Below are positions 17,303-24,900 of a DNA stretch of 46,284 bases, piece after piece. Source of the stretch: Saprospiraceae bacterium (GTDB lineage: Bacteria > Bacteroidota > Bacteroidia > Chitinophagales > Saprospiraceae); assembly GCA_022841345.1 (NCBI GenBank), contig JALHRR010000038.1, positions 1 to 46,284 of the forward strand. Reading direction: 5' to 3'. Numbering within the stretch: the stretch's first letter is position 1; each line of letters opens with the position of its first letter. The position numbers and the translations under genes were made by a program. Under the pieces are notes generated by a model. The model was given only the letters and a program-made list of their open reading frames with translations, did not search any database and was not told the DNA's origin.

Positions 17303-19273
17303 ATGTTAGAAGATACCCCTCGATTACTGTGGTCTCCGGATCCTCTTGAGATGCAATCGAGCTCAATGTTTAAGTATCAAAGATGGGTAGAAAACCGCTA
17401 TTCTATACAATTACACGATTACGATGAACTTTGGCAATGGTCTGTAGATCATCCGGCATTTTTTTGGGAAAGTATTTGTGAATTTTTTAAAGTCATATTT
17501 CATCAGAAGCCTGAACAGACTATCAGTAATGACCCAATGCCATACACAAAATGGTTTCAGGGAGCTACACTCAATTATACCGAGCATATTTTCAGAAATA
17601 GAAATGACAAAAATCCAGCTATTATCTACAGTGATGAACGAAATGGAGTATCTGAAATCTCCTGGAATGAATTAGAAGGAAGAGTTGCTGCTTTTGCTAC
17701 CTTTCTGAAAAGCAAAGGAGTGGTAAGTGGTGACAGGGTAGTAGCCTACATTCCAAATATTCCACAGGCATCGGTTGCATTTCTTGCCACGACCAGTATT
17801 GGTGCAATCTGGTCAAGTTGCTCACCTGATTTCGGGGTAGATAGTGTGATGGATCGCTTTGCGCAAACAGAGCCAAAGGTTTTCATTGCTTGTGCCGGAT
17901 ATTTTTATGGAGGCAAATACTTTTCCCGCGGGGCCGAAAATCAAATGATCCGGGATAAACTAATTACTCTTGAATGCGCAGTATGGGTGCCATATCCTAC
18001 TGAGAATGAACAGGAACTGGACGGATGGATTAGCTGGGACAATATCCAGGAAGAGTACTCCGAGGCAAATTTGGTATTTGAGCCTGTACCATTTGATCAT
18101 CCAATTTTTATATTGTATTCATCCGGCACCACTGGTGCACCCAAAGCTATTACTCATGGACATGGAGGTATGCTCCTTGAGCATCTGAAGTATCTTCATC
18201 TTCACAATGATGTAAGAGCAGGTGAACGGTTTTTCTGGTATTCTACAACAGGATGGATGATGTGGAATTTTACGCATGCAGCATTGCTTACCGGAGCAAC
18301 TATTGTGCTTTACGACGGAAGTCCGGCATTCCCCAGTCTTAACCGGATGTGGAGATTGACAGAAACTATCAAAATAACACATTTTGGTACCAGTGCTCCA
18401 TTTCTGGTAGCTTCTATGAAAAAAGGAATCAAACCAAATGAACAATTTGATTTGAAATCTCTCAGATCGATTGGATCCACGGGTTCTCCCTTACCACCGG
18501 AAGCTTTTGACTGGGTTTATGAATTTATAAAATCTGATCTTTGGCTTACGAGTATGAGTGGAGGAACTGATGTTTGCACCGCATTTGTAGGTGGAAATCC
18601 CATGCTTCCGGTCTATCTGGGTGAAATTCAATGCAGAACTCTTGGGTGTGCTTTGTATGCGCTGGATGACGATAGTAATAAATTAACCGAAGAAGTGGGA
18701 GAGATGGTGATCGAAAAGGCGATGCCATGCATGCCAGTCAAATTTTGGAATGATACCAATTTTGAAAAATATCAATCCTCCTATTTCGAAGAATATCCCG
18801 GTAAGTGGCGTCACGGAGATTGGGTGAAAATCACTTCCAGAAATTCTCTGATTATCTATGGAAGATCAGATGCTACTTTGAACAGACAAGGTGTACGTAT
18901 TGGAACCAGTGAGATATACAGAGTACTGGATCAGATTCCTGAAATAAAAGATGGCCTGATAGTAAATTTAGAGTTGAGTGAAGGACGCCATTTTATGCCT
19001 TTGTTCGTTCAATTACAGGAATCGATCATTTTGCATGAAGAACTCATCCTTAAAATCAAAAAAATGCTCCGATCACAATGTAGTCCGCGTCATGTGCCGG
19101 ATGAAGTTATTCAGGTAGCAGAAATTCCTTATACTATAAGCGGTAAAAAGATGGAAGCACCTGTAAAGAAAATATTGCTGGGCAGATCTAATAACACTGA
19201 TTATAATGAAGGTTCTATGCGAAACCCTGAATCCATGCAATTCTTCATTTCTTATTCAAAATCCATTTCATGA
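17303..19273 (+). CDS. Acetoacetate-CoA ligase (acetoacetyl-CoA synthetase)
   Basis: This cytosolic adenylate-forming enzyme activates acetoacetate to acetoacetyl-CoA with ATP. At 656 residues it has the size of the family. The N-terminal LLWSPDPLEMQSSSMFKYQRW pattern (seen as LLWSPDP and MFKYQRWVE) and KWFQGATLNYTEH are typical of acetoacetate-CoA ligases rather than acetyl-CoA synthetases. The AMP-binding loop is YSSGTTGAPKAI at 272-283. STTGWMMWNF follows, and the C-terminal SGKKMEAPVKK carries the lysine (K615 or K616) that is acetylated in the family. It allows ketone-body-like acetoacetate use or polyhydroxyalkanoate/leucine breakdown links. It overlaps the next gene by ATGA. Confidence 0.92.
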   Translation: MLEDTPRLLWSPDPLEMQSSSMFKYQRWVENRYSIQLHDYDELWQWSVDHPAFFWESICEFFKVIFHQKPEQTISNDPMPYTKWFQGATLNYTEHIFRNRNDKNPAIIYSDERNGVSEISWNELEGRVAAFATFLKSKGVVSGDRVVAYIPNIPQASVAFLATTSIGAIWSSCSPDFGVDSVMDRFAQTEPKVFIACAGYFYGGKYFSRGAENQMIRDKLITLECAVWVPYPTENEQELDGWISWDNIQEEYSEANLVFEPVPFDHPIFILYSSGTTGAPKAITHGHGGMLLEHLKYLHLHNDVRAGERFFWYSTTGWMMWNFTHAALLTGATIVLYDGSPAFPSLNRMWRLTETIKITHFGTSAPFLVASMKKGIKPNEQFDLKSLRSIGSTGSPLPPEAFDWVYEFIKSDLWLTSMSGGTDVCTAFVGGNPMLPVYLGEIQCRTLGCALYALDDDSNKLTEEVGEMVIEKAMPCMPVKFWNDTNFEKYQSSYFEEYPGKWRHGDWVKITSRNSLIIYGRSDATLNRQGVRIGTSEIYRVLDQIPEIKDGLIVNLELSEGRHFMPLFVQLQESIILHEELILKIKKMLRSQCSPRHVPDEVIQVAEIPYTISGKKMEAPVKKILLGRSNNTDYNEGSMRNPESMQFFISYSKSIS

Positions 19274-20595
19274 TGATTACAAAGTTCTTACACAGGACAA
19301 ACTTAGTTTATATTTTTTTGTACATAGTTGCTATACCTGCAGCGTACTCTCAATGGACTCCTAATCTAAATCTGCCGGAAAATCCGGATATTTTCAGATA
19401 TGATGATCTGTACTTTACCTCTGCATTGCATGGAACAGTTGGAGATCCAAAAGGAATATTTCATACTACTTTCGATGGTGGGGAGACATGGATCCAATCA
19501 GACCAAAAAAATGTATATATCCGTTCTGTCGAGTACATCAGCCCATCTGTTGGCTTTGCAGGTTCACTGGAGAATAAATTCTTTCAAACACTGGATGGTG
19601 GAATTTCCTGGAATGATATCAGCGACCGGCTGCCCGGAACCCATAAATCTATCTGCGGATTAGCCCATATAGGTGATTCTATCATCTATGGTGTAGGTGT
19701 TTTCTTTTCTCCTGCGAGATTCTTTAAATCTACAGATGCAGGACAAACATGGACAGTTAGTGCCATTGATAGTCTTGTTAATGGAGCAGTCGACGTGCAT
19801 TTTATAGATGAAATGCATGGATTTATTGCAGGTACAGGTCCTCAAAACCTGGCTTTAAATGAAGAAGGTGTGATTTTATATACATCAGATGGAGGAGAGA
19901 GCTGGACAAAAGTAGCAGGGACCGGACGGGCTACATCATATGTCTGGAAATTGGAATTCACTTCTCCACAGATTGCTTATGCCTCAGTTCAAAATTTTAC
20001 AGGTGAAATTCCTTCCTATATGAAATCAACAGATGGAGGGATGAACTGGACTTATCATGAATTTGAAAAAACATTCCCCGGTTTTTTTGACGCGCAGGGA
20101 ATCGGTTTTCAGGACGATAACATTGGATGGCTTGGAGGCTATGGAATGGGGACTTTTGAGACAAGAAATGGTGGTGATGATTGGGTACAGCTTTTTGAAA
20201 CGCAGAATGTAAACCGTTTCTTCAAAAGACCGGATGGCAAAATGTTTGCAGCAGGATATAAAGTCTATTCACGGGATAGCCTCAATACGGCAACTTATGA
20301 ATCTGAAATATCAGGCAAAATGGACCTTATTCCTCATTCTATAAAAATCTCATCTTCTAATCCTGTAACAGATATTGTTAAGGTCGAATGTAACCTGGAT
20401 TCCCGTACGATGGCACTTCTGGATGTTTATTCTGTCAATGGAACCCCCATTGCCAGACTTTCAAATCAAGTTCTAAATGCAGGAATTCATGAATTTTCTT
20501 TATTGACAGATCACCTGCCGGCAGGAAAATACTTTGTAGCCCTTCGCACTTTTGAAAGACATTTATATACTTCTTTCATAATATTGGGTCAATAA
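19270..20595 (+). CDS. Secreted Asp-box (BNR/YCF48-like) beta-propeller protein with T9SS tail
   Basis: This 441-residue exported protein has a signal peptide (hydrophobic 11-25, then AYSQ). Six Asp-box motifs follow: TTFDGGETW, QTLDGGISW, KSTDAGQTW, YTSDGGESW, KSTDGGMNW and ETRNGGDDW. Their spacing fits a six- or seven-bladed propeller of the HCF136/YCF48 or sialidase-superfamily kind. There is no sign of sialidase catalytic residues, so binding or scaffolding is more likely than hydrolysis. The last 85 residues (IKISSSNPVTDIVKV, then LPAGKYFVALRTF) are a T9SS type A sorting domain. The ATG overlaps the stop of the acetoacetate-CoA ligase gene (ATGA), so translation is probably coupled, an unexpected pairing of a cytosolic enzyme with a surface protein. 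Confidence 0.87.
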   Translation: MMITKFLHRTNLVYIFLYIVAIPAAYSQWTPNLNLPENPDIFRYDDLYFTSALHGTVGDPKGIFHTTFDGGETWIQSDQKNVYIRSVEYISPSVGFAGSLENKFFQTLDGGISWNDISDRLPGTHKSICGLAHIGDSIIYGVGVFFSPARFFKSTDAGQTWTVSAIDSLVNGAVDVHFIDEMHGFIAGTGPQNLALNEEGVILYTSDGGESWTKVAGTGRATSYVWKLEFTSPQIAYASVQNFTGEIPSYMKSTDGGMNWTYHEFEKTFPGFFDAQGIGFQDDNIGWLGGYGMGTFETRNGGDDWVQLFETQNVNRFFKRPDGKMFAAGYKVYSRDSLNTATYESEISGKMDLIPHSIKISSSNPVTDIVKVECNLDSRTMALLDVYSVNGTPIARLSNQVLNAGIHEFSLLTDHLPAGKYFVALRTFERHLYTSFIILGQ

Positions 20596-20700
20596 ATACA
20601 GTTTATCCGCAAAATGATAAATTTGCCCCGGATTCCATCACTCGTGATTTATCACAGAGCGCAGAATTTGTTTAAGCATTAATCATTTAAAATATACCGC

Positions 20701-21579
20701 ATGAAAGCATATGTATTTCCGGGCCAGGCAGCTCAGTTTGAAGGAATGGGTAAGGATTTGTATGAAAATTCTGATCTGGCCCGCAGTCTATTTCATCAGG
20801 CAGATGAAATTCTTGGGTATAAGCTTTCAGACATCATGTTTCATGGATCAGCAGAAGAATTAAAAGAGACCAGAATTACTCAGCCAGCTGTTTTTCTTCA
20901 TTCAATTATCAAATCAAAGATTGCCGGAATTGATTTCAAACCTCACATGGTTGCCGGACATTCCTTAGGCGAATTTTCTGCATTGGTGGCAGCGGAGGGA
21001 TTGAGTTTTGAAGAAGGTCTGAAGCTGGTTCAAATCAGGGCAGAAGCTATGCAAAAAGCCTGTGAGTTAACTCCCTCTACAATGGCCGCTATCATTGGGC
21101 TGGAGGATGCAGTCTTAGAAGACATTTGCGCGTCCATCGATGATATAGTAGTACCAGCCAATTACAATTGTCCGGGTCAGCTGGTAATTTCCGGAACCAT
21201 TCCCGGAGTAGAAGCTGCAGTTGAAAAAGCAAAAGAAGCCGGAGCCAGAACAGCTGTAATTCTCCAGGTTGGCGGCGCTTTCCATTCACCCCTGATGGAA
21301 CCTGCCCGCGAAGAGCTTGAAAAAGCTTTAAAGTCAGCTAATATAGTTATCCCTTATTGTCCCATTTACCAAAATGTAGATGCTTTTGCCTACCTGGAAC
21401 CTGAAATTATCAGACAAAACCTGATTAATCAGCTTACTTCACCTGTTCGATGGACGCAAATCATGCAAAACATGATTGCCGATGGTGCTTCTCACTTCAC
21501 TGAAGTGGGTGGTACAGGCAAAGTGATTCGCGGATTTATTGCCAGAATAGACAGACAAATGCCTACTGAAAGTCTGTGA
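20701..21579 (+). CDS. fabD: Malonyl-CoA:ACP transacylase
   Basis: FabD transfers malonyl groups from CoA to acyl carrier protein for fatty-acid elongation. The 292-residue protein has the FPGQAAQFEGMG N terminus, the nucleophile S88 in AGHSLGEFSA, R113 in QIRAEAM and the catalytic H195 in GGAFHSPLM. The C-terminal EVGGTGKVIRGFI segment is also usual. Length is slightly below the E. coli enzyme (309). It is preceded by a 105-base gap and followed by 220 bases without a gene. No other fab genes are adjacent, which is common in Bacteroidota. Confidence 0.96.
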   Translation: MKAYVFPGQAAQFEGMGKDLYENSDLARSLFHQADEILGYKLSDIMFHGSAEELKETRITQPAVFLHSIIKSKIAGIDFKPHMVAGHSLGEFSALVAAEGLSFEEGLKLVQIRAEAMQKACELTPSTMAAIIGLEDAVLEDICASIDDIVVPANYNCPGQLVISGTIPGVEAAVEKAKEAGARTAVILQVGGAFHSPLMEPAREELEKALKSANIVIPYCPIYQNVDAFAYLEPEIIRQNLINQLTSPVRWTQIMQNMIADGASHFTEVGGTGKVIRGFIARIDRQMPTESL

Positions 21580-21710
21580 GTCTGATTTTTTAAATTTGAA
21601 CGCATTTAACATTCAGGTTTTATTCTTTTAATCTCAAATACTTACTGTGTAATTTCTCGTATTTCAATGAGAATGATCTCTTGAACACTTATATCATGAT
21701 GGTTTGATTG

Positions 21711-21742
21711 ATAGTTGAGTTGTTTTAATTAACTCAATTTTT
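21711..21742 (+). terminator. Weak AT-rich hairpin with T-run, possible terminator
   Basis: TTGAGTT (21715-21721) pairs with AACTCAA (21731-21737) across a 9-base loop and is followed by a run of T. It is 135 bases after the fabD stop. The stem is short and AT-rich, so termination is uncertain; it could also be an operator of the next gene. Confidence 0.35.
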
Positions 21743-21799
21743 AGATATATTAACTAAATCAACCCTATGAGAATTTATATTATTTGTTATTTTTGATTT

Positions 21800-22360
21800 A
21801 TGCAACAAAAAATCATCGTACAAAAAGGCACTATTCTATTGGCAGAACCATTCATGATGGATCCCAATTTTAAGAGAAGTGCCATCTTGTTGTGTGATCA
21901 CGGATCAGAAGGAAGCGTTGGTTTTATCCTCAACAAACCCATCAAAATGAATGTGGGTGACCTGCTGCAGGAATTTCCGGATTTTCACGCCAGAGTAAGC
22001 TTTGGTGGTCCGGTTGCTACAGATACGCTGCATTATGTCCATAGTTTGGGAGAATTACTGGACGATAGTTATGAGGTAGCCCAGGGTGTTTCCTGGGGAG
22101 GTGATTTTAATCAATTGAAAGCACTTATTAAAGAGGGATTTGTTGAGCCTCACCATATTCGTTTTTTTATTGGGTATTCAGGATGGACTGTTGGACAGCT
22201 CGAAGAAGAACTGGAAGTAGGTTCATGGATCACAGCGGATATGGACAAAAATTACATTTTTAACCTTCAGACAAAAAAACTTTGGCGGCAGATTATGCGT
22301 GATAAGGGCAATCAATATGCTGTAATTTCACAACTACCGGATTATAAAACTTGGAATTAA
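21800..22360 (+). CDS. YqgE/AlgH family protein
   Basis: This 186-residue cytosolic protein belongs to the UPF0301 (YqgE/AlgH) family. Typical segments are GTILLAEPFMMDPNFKRSAILLCDH, visible as LLAEPFMMDPNFKR, GSVGFILNKP, SFGGPVATDTLHYVHS and FFIGYSGWTVGQLEEEL. The family was linked to alginate regulation in Pseudomonas, but its biochemical function is not settled, so no role is assigned. Length is normal. A TATTTTTG at 21788-21795 matches the -7 consensus, but it lies only 5 bases before the ATG and would produce a leaderless mRNA, so I do not rely on it. Confidence 0.9.
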   Translation: MQQKIIVQKGTILLAEPFMMDPNFKRSAILLCDHGSEGSVGFILNKPIKMNVGDLLQEFPDFHARVSFGGPVATDTLHYVHSLGELLDDSYEVAQGVSWGGDFNQLKALIKEGFVEPHHIRFFIGYSGWTVGQLEEELEVGSWITADMDKNYIFNLQTKKLWRQIMRDKGNQYAVISQLPDYKTWN

Positions 22361-22479
22361 CCGCATTTGACAAAATTTGAATTGTCAGAAAGCACATTTT
22401 TCATAATTCATTCCATTTACTTTCCTTGCTGCATTATCAAGAGCTTCAGACTAATAGATTACAGGCTGATGATTTATTG

Positions 22480-22487
22480 TATCTTTG
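22480..22487 (+). promoter_or_regulatory. Putative -7 box (TATCTTTG) of the ABC-F gene
   Basis: TATCTTTG is a perfect TAnnTTTG match 25 bases before the ATG at 22512. It also argues that the gene starts at 22512 and not at the in-frame TTG at 22485, which lies inside this box. No strong -33 element is visible. Confidence 0.5.
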
Positions 22488-22511
22488 CACCCTGAAAAAG
22501 GAGACAGCAAT

Positions 22512-24416
22512 ATGATTCAGTTACAGCAGGTTTATCTGCAATATGGCAACAGGGTATTATTCGATAAAATCGACCTCACTATCGTACCCGGTGAAAAGAT
22601 TGGTTTAGTTGGTAGAAATGGAGCAGGTAAGTCTACCTTACTGCGTTTGTTGGCTGGTGAATCCAGACCGGATGAAGGCAAAATTTTACTTCCAAAAGGG
22701 GTTACAATTGGTTATTTGCACCAGGATCTTAAGTTAAGACTCGAAAAGAAAGTAATTGAAATTGCTCAGGAAGCATTCGATGAAATCAAGACCATGGAAA
22801 AACAACTGGTCTATGTCAATGAACAGCTTAACGAACGCACTGATTATGAATCAGATGCATATCATGACCTCATCGATCAATTGACCCACATAACAGAAAG
22901 ACTTTCTATCATCCAGCCGGAAGAGGCCGTGGCTGAGACGGAAAGAATTCTGAAAGGTCTTGGTTTCAAGCAAACTGACTTCGAAAGAACTTTAGCTGAA
23001 TTTTCCGGAGGATGGCAGATGAGGGTAGAGCTGGCAAAGTTGTTATTGTTAAAACCAGACTACCTGTTACTGGATGAGCCTACCAATCACCTGGATATTG
23101 AATCTATTATTTGGCTGGAAAATTTCCTAAAAGTTTATCCTGGTACAATCCTTCTTATTTCTCACGATAAGCAATTCCTGGATGGCATCACGACCCGCAC
23201 AGTCGAAGTGGAAATGGGAAAGATATTTGACTACAAGGCAAATTATTCCAAATATTTGATTCTGAGGGAAGAAAGACGCGAGAAGCTTTTAGCAACTTAT
23301 GAGAATCAGCAAAAAGTAATAGCAGAAAGAGAGAAGACCATCAACCGATTTATGGCAAAAGCCACTAAAACGAAGATGGCCCAATCTATGCAAAAACAAT
23401 TGAATAAAATGGAACGAGTAGAGCTGGATGTAGCTGATACGCATACCATGAAAATTCGATTCCCGCCCTCCCCAAGATCCGCTCAAATTGTACTGAAAGC
23501 GAAAGAAGTATCTAAGGATTATGGGGTTATAAAGGTATTGGACAAAGTAGATTTTGAAGTGGAGAGAGGCCATCGCGTTGCGTTTGTTGGTCAGAATGGT
23601 CAGGGAAAAACAACTCTGGCCAAGTTGCTGATAGGTGAGGAGCGTGTAACCAATGGACAAATTGAAATCGGACAGAGTGTTCAGATCGGATATTATGCGC
23701 AGAATCAGGCAGAAAATTTGGACAGCGACAAAACTGTCCTTCAGGTCATGGAAGATATGGCACCGGAAGATATGCGTACCCGCGTAAGAAGTATCTTAGG
23801 AGCATTTATGTTTAGCGGTGAGGATGTTGACAAAAAAGTGAAAGTTCTGTCCGGAGGAGAAAGAGCAAGACTTGCACTTTCTATGTTATTGCTAAAGCCG
23901 ATCAATACATTGCTGCTGGATGAGCCCACGAATCACCTTGACATGTTGTCCAAGGATGTTCTGAAGCAGGCTTTAATGAATTATGACGGAACATTGCTCG
24001 TTGTTTCTCACGACAGGGAATTTCTAAAAGGATTGACAGATCAGGTGGTAGAGTTCCGTGATCGCAAGATTAAAACTTTTCTCGGCGATATCGACTATTA
24101 TCTGGAAAAGCGCGCATTTGATAACATGCGGGCAGTTGAAATGAGTACACAGCAACAAAAAATTGCGGAAGCTCCAAAAGAACCTGTTCTCAATCTTGAT
24201 CAGGTAAGAACAATCCAGCGAAATCTTCAGAATCTGGAAAAGAAGATTGAAAAAACAGAAACATTGGTTATCGAAATGGAAAGCCAGATGGCCGACCCTG
24301 AGAAATATAATTCACCGGATTATCCCCAATTCCTTAAAACATACAACGATCACAAAGCCTGGCTCGAATCAGCTTATAAGGAATGGGAATCGATGAGTGT
24401 ACAGCTGGAAGTGTGA
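22512..24416 (+). CDS. ABC-F family ATPase (Uup/EttA-like translation factor)
   Basis: This 634-residue soluble protein has two ABC domains and no membrane segments. ABC1 has Walker A GRNGAGKST, signature FSGGWQMRVELA and Walker B LLLDEPTNHLD. ABC2 has GQNGQGKTT, LSGGERARLALS and LLLDEPTNHLD. A charged linker of about 80 residues (EREKTINRFMAKATKTKMAQ) is the P-site tRNA-interaction motif region of ABC-F proteins. The C terminus (about 555-634) is a coiled coil like that of Uup. Such proteins act on ribosomes, easing stalled translation or giving antibiotic resistance. A housekeeping role is more likely here. I chose ATG 22512 because GGAG lies 8 bases upstream and the -7 box covers the alternative TTG. 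Confidence 0.93.
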   Translation: MIQLQQVYLQYGNRVLFDKIDLTIVPGEKIGLVGRNGAGKSTLLRLLAGESRPDEGKILLPKGVTIGYLHQDLKLRLEKKVIEIAQEAFDEIKTMEKQLVYVNEQLNERTDYESDAYHDLIDQLTHITERLSIIQPEEAVAETERILKGLGFKQTDFERTLAEFSGGWQMRVELAKLLLLKPDYLLLDEPTNHLDIESIIWLENFLKVYPGTILLISHDKQFLDGITTRTVEVEMGKIFDYKANYSKYLILREERREKLLATYENQQKVIAEREKTINRFMAKATKTKMAQSMQKQLNKMERVELDVADTHTMKIRFPPSPRSAQIVLKAKEVSKDYGVIKVLDKVDFEVERGHRVAFVGQNGQGKTTLAKLLIGEERVTNGQIEIGQSVQIGYYAQNQAENLDSDKTVLQVMEDMAPEDMRTRVRSILGAFMFSGEDVDKKVKVLSGGERARLALSMLLLKPINTLLLDEPTNHLDMLSKDVLKQALMNYDGTLLVVSHDREFLKGLTDQVVEFRDRKIKTFLGDIDYYLEKRAFDNMRAVEMSTQQQKIAEAPKEPVLNLDQVRTIQRNLQNLEKKIEKTETLVIEMESQMADPEKYNSPDYPQFLKTYNDHKAWLESAYKEWESMSVQLEV

Positions 24417-24463
24417 TAGCTTCGAGCCACGAGCTGCAAGCTGCGAGAAGAGCCAAACAGCCG

Positions 24464-24491
24464 CTTCTGGCCTCTAGCTTCTGGCCTCTAG
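24464..24491 (+). repeat. 14-bp perfect tandem duplication
   Basis: CTTCTGGCCTCTAG occurs twice back to back (24464-24477 and 24478-24491), 48 bases after the ABC-F stop. It is preceded by a CGAGCTGCAAGCTGCGAG stretch that also looks internally repeated. Confidence 0.9.
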
Positions 24492-24517
24492 CTGAACACA
24501 GCCCACTATCACTTAAT

Positions 24518-24559
24518 GCTTTCCGTAGCTTTCAGCTACGGCACCCACACAATTGTGTG
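24518..24559. repeat. Hairpin repeat copy 1 followed by a 14-bp palindrome
   Basis: CCGTAGCT (24523-24530) and AGCTACGG (24534-24541) form a perfect 8-bp stem with a TTC loop. The preceding GCTTT and the whole 24-base unit recur at 24621. CACACAATTGTGTG at 24546-24559 is a perfect palindrome. There is no T-run, so it is not a standard terminator. Confidence 0.85.
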
Positions 24560-24620
24560 ATTTTGCATTCATTGGCTGTTCATTTTCAACTTTCAATTAT
24601 TCTTCTAACTCTAACTCTCT

Positions 24621-24644
24621 GCTTTCCGTAGCTTCCAGCTACGG
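24621..24644. repeat. Hairpin repeat copy 2
   Basis: This repeats the 24-base unit of 24518-24541 with one base changed, in the loop (TCC instead of TTC). The stem CCGTAGCT/AGCTACGG is identical. Both copies are followed by a CAC-ACACAA-type sequence, so the duplicated unit is longer than the stem. Confidence 0.85.
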
Positions 24645-24775
24645 TCACTCACACAAAGCTGCTTGCTTGTTTTTATTTTTACTGCTGGGTATTTATTTAA
24701 TTAGTTTCATTACCCCAGTCTATTGATATAAATACTTGGTAAAGAGATGTACCACCCGGACACTGTTCAACCTGT

Positions 24776-24850
24776 CACTCATCACCGGCTGTTCATTCTC
24801 ATATCTTCTCTCTCATATCTTATCTCTCAAACCTCATCTCTTATATCTCT
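24776..24850. repeat. Second heptad array with GGCTGTT spacer
   Basis: CACTCAT (24776-24782) is followed by ACCGGCTGTT (24784-24793) and then seven consecutive heptads of the TTATATC family at 24799-24847 (TCATATC, TTCTCTC, TCATATC, TTATCTC, TCAAACC, TCATCTC, TTATATC), ending in TCTGG. This is the same composition as the array at 14661-14914. A degenerate CTGTTCAAC lies just upstream at 24763. Confidence 0.88.
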
Positions 24851-24900
24851 GGTCATTTCTATTATATTTACAGCATCCAATTCTTTATAAATCTTTTTAC

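Larger units (their letters stand above)
24417..24900. repeat. 484-bp repeat-rich spacer upstream of the GH92 gene
   Basis: The region contains several unrelated repeat types listed separately: a 14-bp tandem duplication, two near-identical hairpins, a 14-bp palindrome and a second heptad array. GGCTGTTCA, the core of the spacer in the 14.7 kb array, also occurs at 24574-24582. A -7-like TATATTTA at 24863-24870 may be the promoter of the GH92 gene. The open frame running through the right part from a TTG at 24736 is not taken as coding. Confidence 0.85.

Noticed and set aside
21788-21795. TATTTTTG as the promoter of the YqgE/AlgH gene
   Set aside because: It is only 5 bases before the ATG, so the transcript would be leaderless; in such AT-rich DNA a chance match is likely.
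22485-22511. TTG start of the ABC-F protein
   Set aside because: It lies within the TATCTTTG -7 box, and GGAG with the ATG at 22512 gives a better start directly before the conserved N terminus.
24736-24900. N-terminal extension of the GH92 enzyme from a TTG start
   Set aside because: The extension runs through the heptad array and precedes a perfect signal peptide at 24901, and a -7-like box lies at 24863-24870. It is an open frame by chance.
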